From Desulfobacteraceae bacterium (GTDB lineage: Bacteria > Desulfobacterota > Desulfobacteria > Desulfobacterales > UBA11574), in NCBI GenBank assembly GCA_002868985.1, contig PKTV01000371.1, positions 1 to 7,931 of the forward strand: 7,931 bases of DNA, given 5' to 3'. Under the pieces are notes generated by a model that was not told the origin of the DNA, made no database searches, and saw only the letters and a program-made list of their open reading frames with translations. A program made the position numbers and the translations under genes. Shown in pieces: positions 1-7,083 of the stretch (its first letter is position 1; each line of letters begins with the position of its first letter).

Positions 1-189
1 AACCGCGTGAACTCGTGGCAAGGGTTCGTAAAGAAAGAGCAGGAATCAATCTTTGAAAAATCAATAGGTTTGCCCTACAATCTTCAATTTCTTTTAAAGA
101 TGCTATTTCGGAATGCGCCTGTTCTTTCTAACGATCCCTATGCCACTCAAACAGCACCCGCTTTAAAAAAAGATCATCCATTCCGCTAA
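1..189 (+). CDS. 3' end of an unrecognised gene (5' end outside the window)
   Basis: This frame is open from the first base of the window to a TAA at 187-189, giving about 62 residues. An internal ATG at 7-9 is present but has no ribosome binding site in view, and the frame is already open before it, so the true start is probably upstream of the window. The peptide is mixed charged and hydrophobic, with a stretch reading GLPYNLQFLLKMLF near the middle; I recognise no domain. The stop at 189 may not be the biological end: the -1 frame from an A7 run at 165-171 stays open to 293 and stops one base before the next gene, as operon partners often do. The 3' end should therefore be treated as uncertain. 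It lies on the same strand as the amidohydrolase that follows and is probably co-transcribed with it. Confidence 0.5.
   Translation, partial: NRVNSWQGFVKKEQESIFEKSIGLPYNLQFLLKMLFRNAPVLSNDPYATQTAPALKKDHPFR
165..171 (+). other. A7 run in the register of a -1 slippery heptamer
   Basis: Seven consecutive A residues lie in the upstream gene so that they read A AAA AAA in its frame (codons 166-168 and 169-171 are both AAA, followed by G). This is the X XXY YYZ layout used for -1 frameshifting. Slipping back one base joins the upstream frame to the open frame ending at 293. The same run is also a classic place for an indel mutation or a sequencing error, and I see no strong stem-loop downstream. 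The sequence fits all three explanations. Confidence 0.4.
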
Positions 190-293
190 TACTAAAGGAT
201 TTAGAAGAAAAACTCCCCGAGGGCTCAAGTAACTATCGATTTTCAATCCTGTATGCTTCTGTGATTCATAAGAATCCGGGGTGGGAGGTATAA
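171..293 (+). other. Probable continuation of the upstream gene in the -1 frame
   Basis: Read in the -1 frame from the A7 run, this stretch encodes 40 residues and ends at TAA 291-293, leaving a single base before the ATG of the amidohydrolase at 295. The peptide looks like protein: an acidic helical piece (LKDLEEKLPEG), then a hydrophobic/aromatic piece (YRFSILYASVIHKNPGW). The frame is also open back to a stop at 129-131 but has no usable ATG, GTG or TTG start there, so it is unlikely to be a separate gene. If it is the true C-terminus, the upstream gene is either frameshifted, a pseudogene, or affected by a sequence error. No family was recognised. Confidence 0.45.
283..289 (+). promoter_or_regulatory. 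Ribosome binding site of the amidohydrolase
   Basis: GGGAGGT lies five bases before the ATG at 295. It is a near-perfect Shine-Dalgarno sequence and fixes that start. It sits inside the last codons of the -1 frame extension of the upstream gene (stop at 291-293), which suggests the two genes are translated in tandem. Confidence 0.8.
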
Positions 294-294
294 C

Positions 295-1473
295 ATGTCG
301 ACAACATTGCCGGATGATTTTTCAAAATGGCTTGTGGCGTTGCGTCGCTGGTTTCACCGGTTCCCGGAACCGGCCTACAAGGAAGTGAAAACCGCAGCTA
401 AAATTTGTGAGACTTTAGATACTCTCAAGGTTCCTTTTCAGACGGGTGTGGGGGGAACCGGGGTGGTGGCGAAACTGCGTGCAAAACGCACTGGACCTAT
501 GGTTGCATTCCGGGCGGATATGGATGCTCTGGCACTGGAAGAAAAAAATGATGTCCCCTACAAATCCCGGAACCTGGGATTTATGCATGCCTGCGGACAT
601 GACGGGCACATGACCATTGCCCTGGGTGTCATTCGATGGTTGATTGAAAACCGATGGCCTCAGAACGGCTGCGGTGAAATTGTATTTATATTTCAGCCTG
701 CTGAAGAAGGTGGCGCCGGTGCGAAAGCAATGCTGAATACCGGAATTTTGGATAACGAACCGATAAGCGCTGCTTTTGCCGGGCATATGTATCCTGAACT
801 GCCGAGAGGACATATTCGACTGGCGCCGGAGATCAGCAATGCCGCTGCGGACCATATTATCATAAATTTAAAAGGCAAGGGCGGGCATGGTGCCCATCCG
901 CACCATTGTAAAGACCCTATTGTCGCAGGCGCGTATCTTATTACACAACTGCAGTCGATTATCAGCCGAGAACTTCCCCCCCTTGAAAGCGCAGTGATTA
1001 GCATTGGACGTTTTCACGCTGGAACGGCATCAAACATCATCCCTGAGGAAGCAGTTTTGGAGGGAACCCTGCGAACTCTGAAACCGGACATTCGTATAGA
1101 GATAATAAAGCGCCTTGAAGATATGGTGGAAGGCGCGGCCCGATCATTCGGCATTTCAGCAACACTGAACATCACAGAGGGATATCCTGTTCTGGTCAAT
1201 AATCCCGTACTGGTGGAACATGTTGTGACCTGCGCCAAAAAAGTCTTGGGTGCCGACAATGTTCATAGCGGACTTCCGAGAATGGGTGCCGAAGATTTTG
1301 CTTACTTTTGTCAAAAATGGGGTGGGGTAATGGTGGGGATTGGTTGCCACGATCCAAGCAAAGGTTTTCAGCATGGTCTCCATTCTCCTTATTTCGATAT
1401 TGATGAAAGGGTCCTGGAAATAGGGGCCCGGCTTTTCGCAGATGTTCTTACGCGATATTTAGAAAAATCGTAA
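295..1473 (+). CDS. M20D-family metal-dependent amidohydrolase (N-acyl amino acid / hippurate hydrolase type)
   Basis: A 392-residue, full-length member of peptidase family M20, subfamily D (hippurate hydrolase, N-acyl-L-amino acid amidohydrolase, auxin-conjugate hydrolase). These enzymes use a two-metal centre to cleave an amide bond between an acyl group and an amino acid or similar small amine. The motifs seen, in order, are FRADMDAL (72-79), HACGHDGH (98-105), FQPAEE (133-138), GHMYPELP (163-170), GGHGAHPH (196-203, in the lid/dimerisation domain), MGAEDF (330-335) and HGLHSP (360-365). By family analogy the metal ligands are C100, H102, E138, H164 and H363, with E137 as the general base; all are present, so the enzyme should be active. 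There is no signal peptide, so it is cytoplasmic. Exact substrate cannot be read from sequence. It faces the minus-strand operon convergently, with 23 bp between stops; a role in that pathway (cleaving an N-acyl product or intermediate) is possible but only inferred. Confidence 0.93.
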   Translation: MSTTLPDDFSKWLVALRRWFHRFPEPAYKEVKTAAKICETLDTLKVPFQTGVGGTGVVAKLRAKRTGPMVAFRADMDALALEEKNDVPYKSRNLGFMHACGHDGHMTIALGVIRWLIENRWPQNGCGEIVFIFQPAEEGGAGAKAMLNTGILDNEPISAAFAGHMYPELPRGHIRLAPEISNAAADHIIINLKGKGGHGAHPHHCKDPIVAGAYLITQLQSIISRELPPLESAVISIGRFHAGTASNIIPEEAVLEGTLRTLKPDIRIEIIKRLEDMVEGAARSFGISATLNITEGYPVLVNNPVLVEHVVTCAKKVLGADNVHSGLPRMGAEDFAYFCQKWGGVMVGIGCHDPSKGFQHGLHSPYFDIDERVLEIGARLFADVLTRYLEKS

Positions 1474-1496
1474 GACATCCAGGCTAATACTGATGG

Positions 1497-2312
1497 TTAA
1501 AAAATATTGGTGAGATAATCTTCTTTCCCAATGGCGGTGAAAGAAGACATGTCTGGGAGGTTAAGTGATTTTTTAGCGAAACGCATGAGTTGATTATAAT
1601 CGAAGCGCAACCCCATCTTTTCATAATATTTTTCTAAAATTCTTTTGGGTCTGAAGTCTCTGAAGCTGCAAGGTATTGAAAGTGTCGGGAGGTTTTTCCG
1701 GGTGATCATTTTCAGGATATCGTCATTGTTGTATTTAACCAAAGGTCTAAAAATTTGATATCCCTCTTTCATTGTTAAAAATGGATAAAAACGCTGAGAT
1801 GTTTCCTTGAATCGTTTATTTTTTTCAATACTCATCCTTTGGTCAGGGTTAGAAAAAGTGTCGGATAGCAAATGCTCTACGGAATAGCTGACAATATCCC
1901 AAAGAGAGTAGCTGACGATGAGGACAAGGCTTTCCCAATCTTCTATCGAGCGGGCCAAAACAATGTTCATCAAATTTTTTCTCAATTCTTGACACGGGAG
2001 GCATGGATTCTCTGAATTCACAAGGCAGTCATCCTTCTCTCCTGTGTCATGCCATATGATCTTCACACCTCGTCTAAACCAATAGGATTCTATCCTTAAC
2101 TTTTCTGCGTCAGTGTATCTGTGATTCGGAAATGTCGCTGAATGTGCCGTAAAATCGAACCCGAAATCTTCTTTTGCCATAGTGATAAGATCCAAAACGA
2201 CAGACGAGTCCTTGCCTCCTGAAAACAATATGATAATATTTTTATCACAAAAGCTTTCAAGAATGGGTTTGTGTTCCTTTTTCCAGTGACCATAGTTTAA
2301 ATCTGAGCACAT
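1497..2312 (-). CDS. TtcA-like PP-loop ATPase with a probable Fe-S cysteine triad
   Basis: A 271-residue protein of the N-type ATP pyrophosphatase (PP-loop) superfamily, which adenylates a substrate so that sulfur or nitrogen can replace an oxygen. The PP-loop SGGKDS is at 31-36 after a hydrophobic strand (IIILF). C104 and C107 in PCLPC, followed by QELRKNL, and C215 in LSIPC match the layout of the three cysteines that bind the [4Fe-4S] cluster in the tRNA 2-thiolation enzyme TtcA; FRPLVKY (188-194) matches the IRPL segment of that family. The HxxDD-type motif expected around 134-139 (GHHRDD in TtcA) is not seen; the segment reads SYSLWD. It is therefore a divergent relative, and the target could be a small molecule rather than tRNA. 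It is the last gene of the minus-strand operon, 15 bp after the enolase-like gene, with a GGAGGG site setting the ATG. Alternatives are a PAPS-reductase-like or amidating enzyme. Confidence 0.8.
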   Translation of the reverse strand: MCSDLNYGHWKKEHKPILESFCDKNIIILFSGGKDSSVVLDLITMAKEDFGFDFTAHSATFPNHRYTDAEKLRIESYWFRRGVKIIWHDTGEKDDCLVNSENPCLPCQELRKNLMNIVLARSIEDWESLVLIVSYSLWDIVSYSVEHLLSDTFSNPDQRMSIEKNKRFKETSQRFYPFLTMKEGYQIFRPLVKYNNDDILKMITRKNLPTLSIPCSFRDFRPKRILEKYYEKMGLRFDYNQLMRFAKKSLNLPDMSSFTAIGKEDYLTNIF

Positions 2313-2317
2313 ACTTG

Positions 2318-2323
2318 CCCTCC
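2318..2323 (-). promoter_or_regulatory. Ribosome binding site of the PP-loop gene
   Basis: On the minus strand GGAGGG lies five bases before the ATG at 2312, within the 15 bp between this gene and the TGA (2330-2328) of the enolase-like gene. It supports the annotated start and independent initiation of the last gene in the operon. Confidence 0.75.
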
Positions 2324-2327
2324 GAAG

Positions 2328-3479
2328 TCAGGGAGTTGATATTAAAATCATATCGGAATTGTAAGTTACGTTTTTTATGCCTTGGGGACTGACTGTAACG
2401 CCCAATCCAGGGCTGTTCAAAGGGCCGGCCTTGCCTTTTTCTCCAAAAGATACATTTTCAAATGTAACGTTTTCCTTGAGCAGGAATTTATCATAAGAAC
2501 CGTCATAGTAAGCGGCATCCCGACACAGAAGACACAGCACCCTGCCTGCAGCGGAAAGAATGCCCGATTCGCCCAGTTGACATCCGACTTGAAATGGAAT
2601 CCTATTTAACCTTAAATAATCGATTATCCTGGATGAATTTTTAAATCCGCCACACTTGGATAATCTTACGTTTATCATTTTATAATACCCCTCTTTGACA
2701 ATCTTTTCCACATCGTTGAAGGAGCATGCCGATTCATCGGCCATTAGGATGACCCCTATCTTTTTCATAAGGTCGGCAAAATCAGCAATATCCGGGTCGT
2801 CCGGCATCATCGGCTGTTCAATGGCCTTGACATTGTATTTTTGGATCAGCGGGATATGCTTAAAGGCAAGCTTACTATCCCAGGCACAATTTATGTCCAC
2901 CCTTAGATCAACATCTCCTCCAAATACAGCGTGAACGGTCCCGAGTATTGTTTTATTTTGTTCGAGATTTTTTCCAAGTTTCAGCCGGAGCGCATTTATT
3001 TTCATTTTCTTAATCAATCGACATATTTCCATTATCTTTTGATTATTGTCGAGGGGAATTGGGGCGCCATAATAAACGTTGCCGGTGATAAAACTTTTTG
3101 AGAAATAGTCTATGATGTATCGGTTTTGGCTTTTGCCTAAGGCATCTAACAGGGCTGTCTCAAGTGCGCAGATCGAAGCGTTGTGCTCCCGTCCACGGGT
3201 AATATCATCGATAAAATTCCATATCTGGGAAATATCATTCAATTTTCGGGGAAACGTATCACGTTTTATGAAATGGCGGATGCTTTTGACAGTGCTTTCG
3301 ATCGACTCACCCGTTACGTAGGACCTGGGTGCGCCCTCTCCGTATCCGATGACTTCCTCCTGTTGGGCGATGATTTCGACAATGATATTATCAACGTAAG
3401 ATCTTTTTCTAAGAGAATGAGAAAAATCGAATGAAAATGGGAGCTTTACCTGATGTATGATGACCTTGTCTATCCGCAC
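2328..3479 (-). CDS. Enolase-superfamily protein, dipeptide epimerase / muconate cycloisomerase type, with altered catalytic residues
   Basis: 383 residues, usual length for the muconate lactonizing enzyme (MLE) subgroup, which abstracts a proton next to a carboxylate in epimerisation, cycloisomerisation or dehydration; relatives include L-Ala-D/L-Glu epimerase and o-succinylbenzoate synthase. The N-terminal capping domain covers about 1-125, including the GYGEGAP loop (45-51), and the barrel follows. The three Mg ligands fit D195 (RVDINCAW), E221 (IEQPM) and D248 (MADES); E304 lies in the GCQLGES loop. The strand-2 KxK motif reads R165-L-K167, keeping the second Lys. On strand 6, NVRLSKCGG puts R272 where the opposing catalytic Lys normally sits (NIKxxKxGG), with K275 nearby. 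The reaction may therefore be one-sided or different from dipeptide epimerisation. The start is GTG, preceded by AAGGAAAGGG and overlapping the kinase stop by one base (TAGTG), so translation is probably coupled. Substrate unknown; a peptide or amino acid derivative made by the operon is a guess. Confidence 0.82.
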   Translation of the reverse strand: MRIDKVIIHQVKLPFSFDFSHSLRKRSYVDNIIVEIIAQQEEVIGYGEGAPRSYVTGESIESTVKSIRHFIKRDTFPRKLNDISQIWNFIDDITRGREHNASICALETALLDALGKSQNRYIIDYFSKSFITGNVYYGAPIPLDNNQKIMEICRLIKKMKINALRLKLGKNLEQNKTILGTVHAVFGGDVDLRVDINCAWDSKLAFKHIPLIQKYNVKAIEQPMMPDDPDIADFADLMKKIGVILMADESACSFNDVEKIVKEGYYKMINVRLSKCGGFKNSSRIIDYLRLNRIPFQVGCQLGESGILSAAGRVLCLLCRDAAYYDGSYDKFLLKENVTFENVSFGEKGKAGPLNSPGLGVTVSPQGIKNVTYNSDMILISTP

Positions 3480-5488
3480 TACCCTTTCCTTGAATCGAGC
3501 GAGTGTGAAGAATCATCGGAATTGTTGACGGGCATGGTCAGTGTAAAGACAGCCCCCTCATTAAGATCGCTTTTTACGTCTATGATTCCTCCATGATCCT
3601 GCATATTTTGATAAGCGATAAACAGGCCGAGACCGGTACCGTTATGCATGCTGCTTTTGTGTTTTGTGGTAAAATAGGGATCAAATACATGGTCAATCAT
3701 CGATTGAGGGATCCCGGGGCCGTTATCTTTGATTTCAATGCAAATGGTGGCCGGTTTCCCTTTTTCAATAGAGTGTGTTGTAACAAACTCGATTTTACCG
3801 CCTTCAGGGGTAAATTCCACTGCATTTGAAAGCAGGTTCAAAATAACCTCTTTCATTTTTTCACTGTCCATCCACACCTGTCCGATGTTGGGATCAAATC
3901 GACGGGAAACTTTGATCTTCTTGGCATTACTCTGGGGCGAAATAAGGAGAATCATTTTATCAATGAGATCGTGAAGGTTGTTTAATTCAAAGTTTGATTC
4001 TCTTTTCTTGACCAGATCCAGCAGTTCTGTAATGAGGTTGTTAATCCGGTTTGTCTCTTCCATTGCGATACTATGAAAGTTTTTCCGGAATTCTTCATCA
4101 TGATATTTCTGGGGCATCATCTGGATAAAGGTTCCGATTGCGGTCATGGGATTCTTAATTTCATGGGCCAGCCTTGCGGCCAGGTTGCCCAAAAAGGAGA
4201 ATTTTTCAGACCGGCTCAAAAGCGCTTGAGATTTTTTCAGCTCCGCCATCTGTTCTTGGAGTCTGCTGTAAAGTCTTGCGTTTTCTATGGCAATGGCGAT
4301 CTGAGGTGTGAAAACTTCGAGTGTTTCCCGGGTTTCTTTGGGGACACCCTTTTCATCAACTGCATCCGTTGCGATGACGCCGATCACCTTGGAACGGGTA
4401 ATGAGGGGGACCACATATGCCGAAGTGGGTCTGCTAAAATTTAACATTATGTTTTTTTTCCTCAAACTTGAGCTTTTTACCTCAGGCACATATTCCGGCC
4501 GGCCGGTGTTGGTTACCCTAACCAGAATGTTACTCAAGCGATCGAGCGGCACTTTGTAATTTTTTACCGCTGCTGGAATTTTGCCGTCAAAACCGGTGCC
4601 GTGGATATACTCAAGCACGCCCTCTTTTTCATTCACCAGCATGATAATGGCACGATGAATTTGGCAAACGTTTGACAGAATGTTCATGATAACAGTCAAA
4701 AGTTGCTCCAGGTCCAGCAAAGAGAGGATCGCCTTGCCCGTCTCATGTAAGGCCAGAAGTTGTTTGATTTTATAATTCAAATCCAGATTAAGACGATTGA
4801 CTTCTTCGTATTTTTCTTCAATGAGTTTCTTGTCTTCCTCCATTTCAGTTATGGTTTCCATAAGAACGGATTTAGATGTATAAAATCTTGAAAATATTTC
4901 ATATAATCTATTTTGTAAAGGCCATCTTAAATGGTATTCACAATATGGTGCATGGTTAAAATAACAACATTCTTCTTTGAGATCGAGGGGCTTCCCTCCC
5001 CATATGAGCGGCAAGTAACTGTACGTTCCCTGGTTCATCAGGCATAAATCTTTTGATAAAACCATATTTTTATCCCAGTGTAATCGAACGACGGCTCCGT
5101 TTCGCTTAATGTCTAAAACTTCTACTTTTTTACTTCTATTCCATTTGTCATTTAGTTTTTGGGCATGTTTTAGGCCGGTTTTATATGACCAGAACCCCTT
5201 GGCGATGATTCTCTGAGCATAGCCCAGAGAGGTTTTTTCAACAGCATATCGGGCTATCTTGAAGGCTGCCATTTCATCATCAAGAATTGTTCTCGCCCGC
5301 TCATATAATTTGCAAGCAACGGCACAGGAGATCCAGTTGTTGGGATCTGTTAAAAAGCTCTCGGGGTCTGAAAGGGCATCGATTTCAGGGTCAAGGTTTA
5401 CCAGAAGGCCGGAATAGTCACCGTTATTGTGTTCCTTTACATATCCTAATATAACTTTGGAGTTTAAACAGCTTACTTCCTTTTCCAT
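3479..5488 (-). CDS. Sensor histidine kinase: Cys-rich V4R-like domain, GAF domain, HisKA and HATPase
   Basis: A 669-residue, apparently soluble sensor kinase; I see no transmembrane segment. Residues about 45-190 form an N-terminal input domain ending in CCYFNHAPYCEYHLRW (174-189), whose C-x-x-G/P-x-C-E-F-like ending recalls V4R/heme-NO-like sensor domains; this assignment is by eye. A coiled coil (about 205-245) leads to a GAF domain (about 258-403), then a second helix. The HisKA box AHEIKNP (441-447) carries phospho-acceptor H442. The ATPase domain has the N box NLLSNAVEF (551-559), G1 DNGPGIP (588-594), F box DPYFTTKH (603-610) and G2 GTGLGL (617-622), all intact. The tail is Ser/Asp-rich. 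It starts 2 bp after the radical SAM stop with only a weak, distant purine run, so initiation probably depends on coupling. No response regulator lies in the window, and its position among enzyme genes suggests it senses the pathway's substrate, product or redox state, which is inference. Confidence 0.9.
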   Translation of the reverse strand: MEKEVSCLNSKVILGYVKEHNNGDYSGLLVNLDPEIDALSDPESFLTDPNNWISCAVACKLYERARTILDDEMAAFKIARYAVEKTSLGYAQRIIAKGFWSYKTGLKHAQKLNDKWNRSKKVEVLDIKRNGAVVRLHWDKNMVLSKDLCLMNQGTYSYLPLIWGGKPLDLKEECCYFNHAPYCEYHLRWPLQNRLYEIFSRFYTSKSVLMETITEMEEDKKLIEEKYEEVNRLNLDLNYKIKQLLALHETGKAILSLLDLEQLLTVIMNILSNVCQIHRAIIMLVNEKEGVLEYIHGTGFDGKIPAAVKNYKVPLDRLSNILVRVTNTGRPEYVPEVKSSSLRKKNIMLNFSRPTSAYVVPLITRSKVIGVIATDAVDEKGVPKETRETLEVFTPQIAIAIENARLYSRLQEQMAELKKSQALLSRSEKFSFLGNLAARLAHEIKNPMTAIGTFIQMMPQKYHDEEFRKNFHSIAMEETNRINNLITELLDLVKKRESNFELNNLHDLIDKMILLISPQSNAKKIKVSRRFDPNIGQVWMDSEKMKEVILNLLSNAVEFTPEGGKIEFVTTHSIEKGKPATICIEIKDNGPGIPQSMIDHVFDPYFTTKHKSSMHNGTGLGLFIAYQNMQDHGGIIDVKSDLNEGAVFTLTMPVNNSDDSSHSLDSRKG
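3482..3491 (-). promoter_or_regulatory. Ribosome binding site deciding the GTG start of the enolase-like gene
   Basis: On the minus strand AAGGAAAGGG occupies the last codons of the kinase gene, and its AAGGA part is seven bases from the GTG at 3479-3477. Together with the shared base of TAGTG it favours GTG as the start and re-initiation by ribosomes finishing the kinase. Confidence 0.65.
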
Positions 5489-5490
5489 GA

Positions 5491-7029
5491 CTAAAAAACC
5501 AAATCTCTCACGCTTCGCTGTTCTGACATCAAGTTTGCGTATTTGTCTGTTAATTTGGGTGTCAATGGCCTGAAAGCCGCAAGACTTTTACTTTGTATGC
5601 TAAAAATCTGTCTGTCTTCTCCCCTGAAACAGGTGTTAGGAATCAAATCATCTTTTAATGCATGGGCAGGGAGTCGAAAAAAAGGCATAATGTTTAAAAG
5701 AGTATCCTGTAATTCTGACGTAGGATTGGATAAGTTATAGATTTCTCTCATATAAAATAAAACCGTGTCAAAGTCAAAATTTTTAGACGGCTGTCGGACA
5801 ATATTCTGTCCAAAAACACCGTCATCATCAAAAACAACATCCGGCAGGGAGAGAGCGAGGTCATAAATTTTTGTTTTTGGGTAAACTCTGCATTCCCCGA
5901 TTTTAAAGATATGTCCTCCCGGCCCCTTGTGTTTAGATAAACTTTTAGCAAAGACAAGGCTTTCTTTAAGGTCTTCTTCCGTGTCACCCGGATACCCGGC
6001 AATCATGAAAACCACTAAAGGGATCTCATTTCTGGCGGCTTCTTTGAATATGGCCATGGTATTTGAGATATATTTTTCATAGTGCGATCTGTCTTTGACC
6101 TTATTCATCCGCCTTAACGTATGATAACTGGCCGACTCAAACCCAAGGGCCAAAACTCCACAAACATCCGATATATCAGGAATGATAGAAGGATTGAGAA
6201 CATCACAACGGGTCTCAAAATTAACTTTTAAGTTTAATGATCGAAGCAAGGGGAAGATATCAAATGACTTAAAAAGAGCATCGCTGACCAGTAGTGTATG
6301 GGCGTTCGTCTGACCCAATAAATTTTTCAAATCGAAATGGATAATATCGTTGGGGACTTCTCTCCTGTAAGGCCGTATAGATTCTTCCATACAAAAATTA
6401 CATTTATAGGGGCATCCCCTACTAAAAGCGTACGGCAGAATATCGTATCTGCCCGGATGCCTTAACAAGTCTGGATTTAGCGGCGCTTTTCTGCTGAGAT
6501 CAAAAGGTTTTCCTTTTTGGGTTAAGTGGATCTTTCCGTCTGTTTTCCAGGCCAGATTTGGGATATTGTTGTTGATCGGATTTTGGTCTTTATTCAAAAG
6601 TGTAACGATTTTTAGAGCAGGCACTTCGCCTTCTCCCAGCACGATCAAATCCACAGCCGAAGTTCTGGAAAATATCTCTTCATAATACAAGGTCGGGAAG
6701 TATCCTCCCAAAAAGATGAAAATATTCGGATCGAAGCCCTTGATAAGATTGCATAAATTGATAACTTCTTCCGCCTGGGAAATTGCCGTGCATGAAATAC
6801 CGATCCCTTTTGGTTTTATTTTGGAAAGGTCTTTAAGGAATTCGTTTTCTATCTGTTCTTTTCCTTTTTTGCCAAGGGGCAAACCGTAGTCCATCGGTAT
6901 GGAGATCACCTTTATTTCTACGTCTGGCAGGTTAAATTTAACATAGCTGGCAACCTCCATGACGGGCAATGGATAAGCAGGAACATACATTCCCGTATTT
7001 TTTGAAATAGGCTCGACAAATAAAATCAT
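5491..7029 (-). CDS. Radical SAM protein with N-terminal B12-binding-type domain
   Basis: 512 residues. The N-terminal part (about 1-145) has the Rossmann-like B12-binding fold seen before many radical SAM domains: MILFVEP start, GIGISCTAISQ (75-85), FLGGYFPTLYYEE (106-118) and DLIVLGEGE (127-135). The His of the DxHxxG cobalamin motif is not evident; the matching region reads MDYGLPLG (46-53). The radical SAM domain (about 198-400) has FSRGCPYKCNFC with C206, C210 and C213 as the [4Fe-4S] ligands, then LALGFESAS (293-301), GYPGDTEEDL (345-354) and CRVYPKTKIYDLA (380-392). Such proteins generate a 5'-deoxyadenosyl radical and are known as methylases, ring-forming enzymes and others; the reaction here cannot be assigned. 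The last ~100 residues resemble nothing I know. The ATG follows AGGA with nine bases between. It lies 54 bp after the acyltransferase and 2 bp before the kinase. Confidence 0.9.
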   Translation of the reverse strand: MILFVEPISKNTGMYVPAYPLPVMEVASYVKFNLPDVEIKVISIPMDYGLPLGKKGKEQIENEFLKDLSKIKPKGIGISCTAISQAEEVINLCNLIKGFDPNIFIFLGGYFPTLYYEEIFSRTSAVDLIVLGEGEVPALKIVTLLNKDQNPINNNIPNLAWKTDGKIHLTQKGKPFDLSRKAPLNPDLLRHPGRYDILPYAFSRGCPYKCNFCMEESIRPYRREVPNDIIHFDLKNLLGQTNAHTLLVSDALFKSFDIFPLLRSLNLKVNFETRCDVLNPSIIPDISDVCGVLALGFESASYHTLRRMNKVKDRSHYEKYISNTMAIFKEAARNEIPLVVFMIAGYPGDTEEDLKESLVFAKSLSKHKGPGGHIFKIGECRVYPKTKIYDLALSLPDVVFDDDGVFGQNIVRQPSKNFDFDTVLFYMREIYNLSNPTSELQDTLLNIMPFFRLPAHALKDDLIPNTCFRGEDRQIFSIQSKSLAAFRPLTPKLTDKYANLMSEQRSVRDLVF

Positions 7030-7083
7030 TATACATTTTCCTAAAAGGCGAAAGGAACGTTTACATCTTTGCGTTAACCAAAG

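Noticed and set aside
415..1383. Minus-strand open frames of 146, 103, 81 and 75 codons inside the amidohydrolase gene
   Set aside because: They lie antisense to a full-length, motif-intact gene, overlap each other and show no recognisable domain or ribosome binding site.
1476..1495. Weak inverted repeat between the convergent stops (CATCCAG / CTGATG)
   Set aside because: Only about six pairs with a bulge, and no clear T-run directly after it on either strand; not a convincing terminator.
2382..3434. Plus-strand open frames opposite the enolase-like gene
   Set aside because: They mirror the coding constraints of the real gene; none has a domain or a plausible start signal.
4491..4507. CCGGCCGGCCGG short repeat in the kinase gene
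   Set aside because: A short GC repeat within coding sequence of the GAF domain; no sign of a functional site.
3593..4559. Plus-strand open frames (up to 123 codons) opposite the histidine kinase
   Set aside because: They are shadows of the HisKA/HATPase and GAF coding sequence, with low-complexity, Phe- and Cys-rich translations.
5748..6002. 84-codon minus-strand frame within the radical SAM gene
   Set aside because: It is an alternative frame of the same strand inside an intact gene, without independent support.
7030..7083. 54-bp gap between the acyltransferase and radical SAM genes as a promoter or terminator site
   Set aside because: No stable hairpin, T-run or clear -35/-10 pair was seen; co-transcription is the simpler reading.
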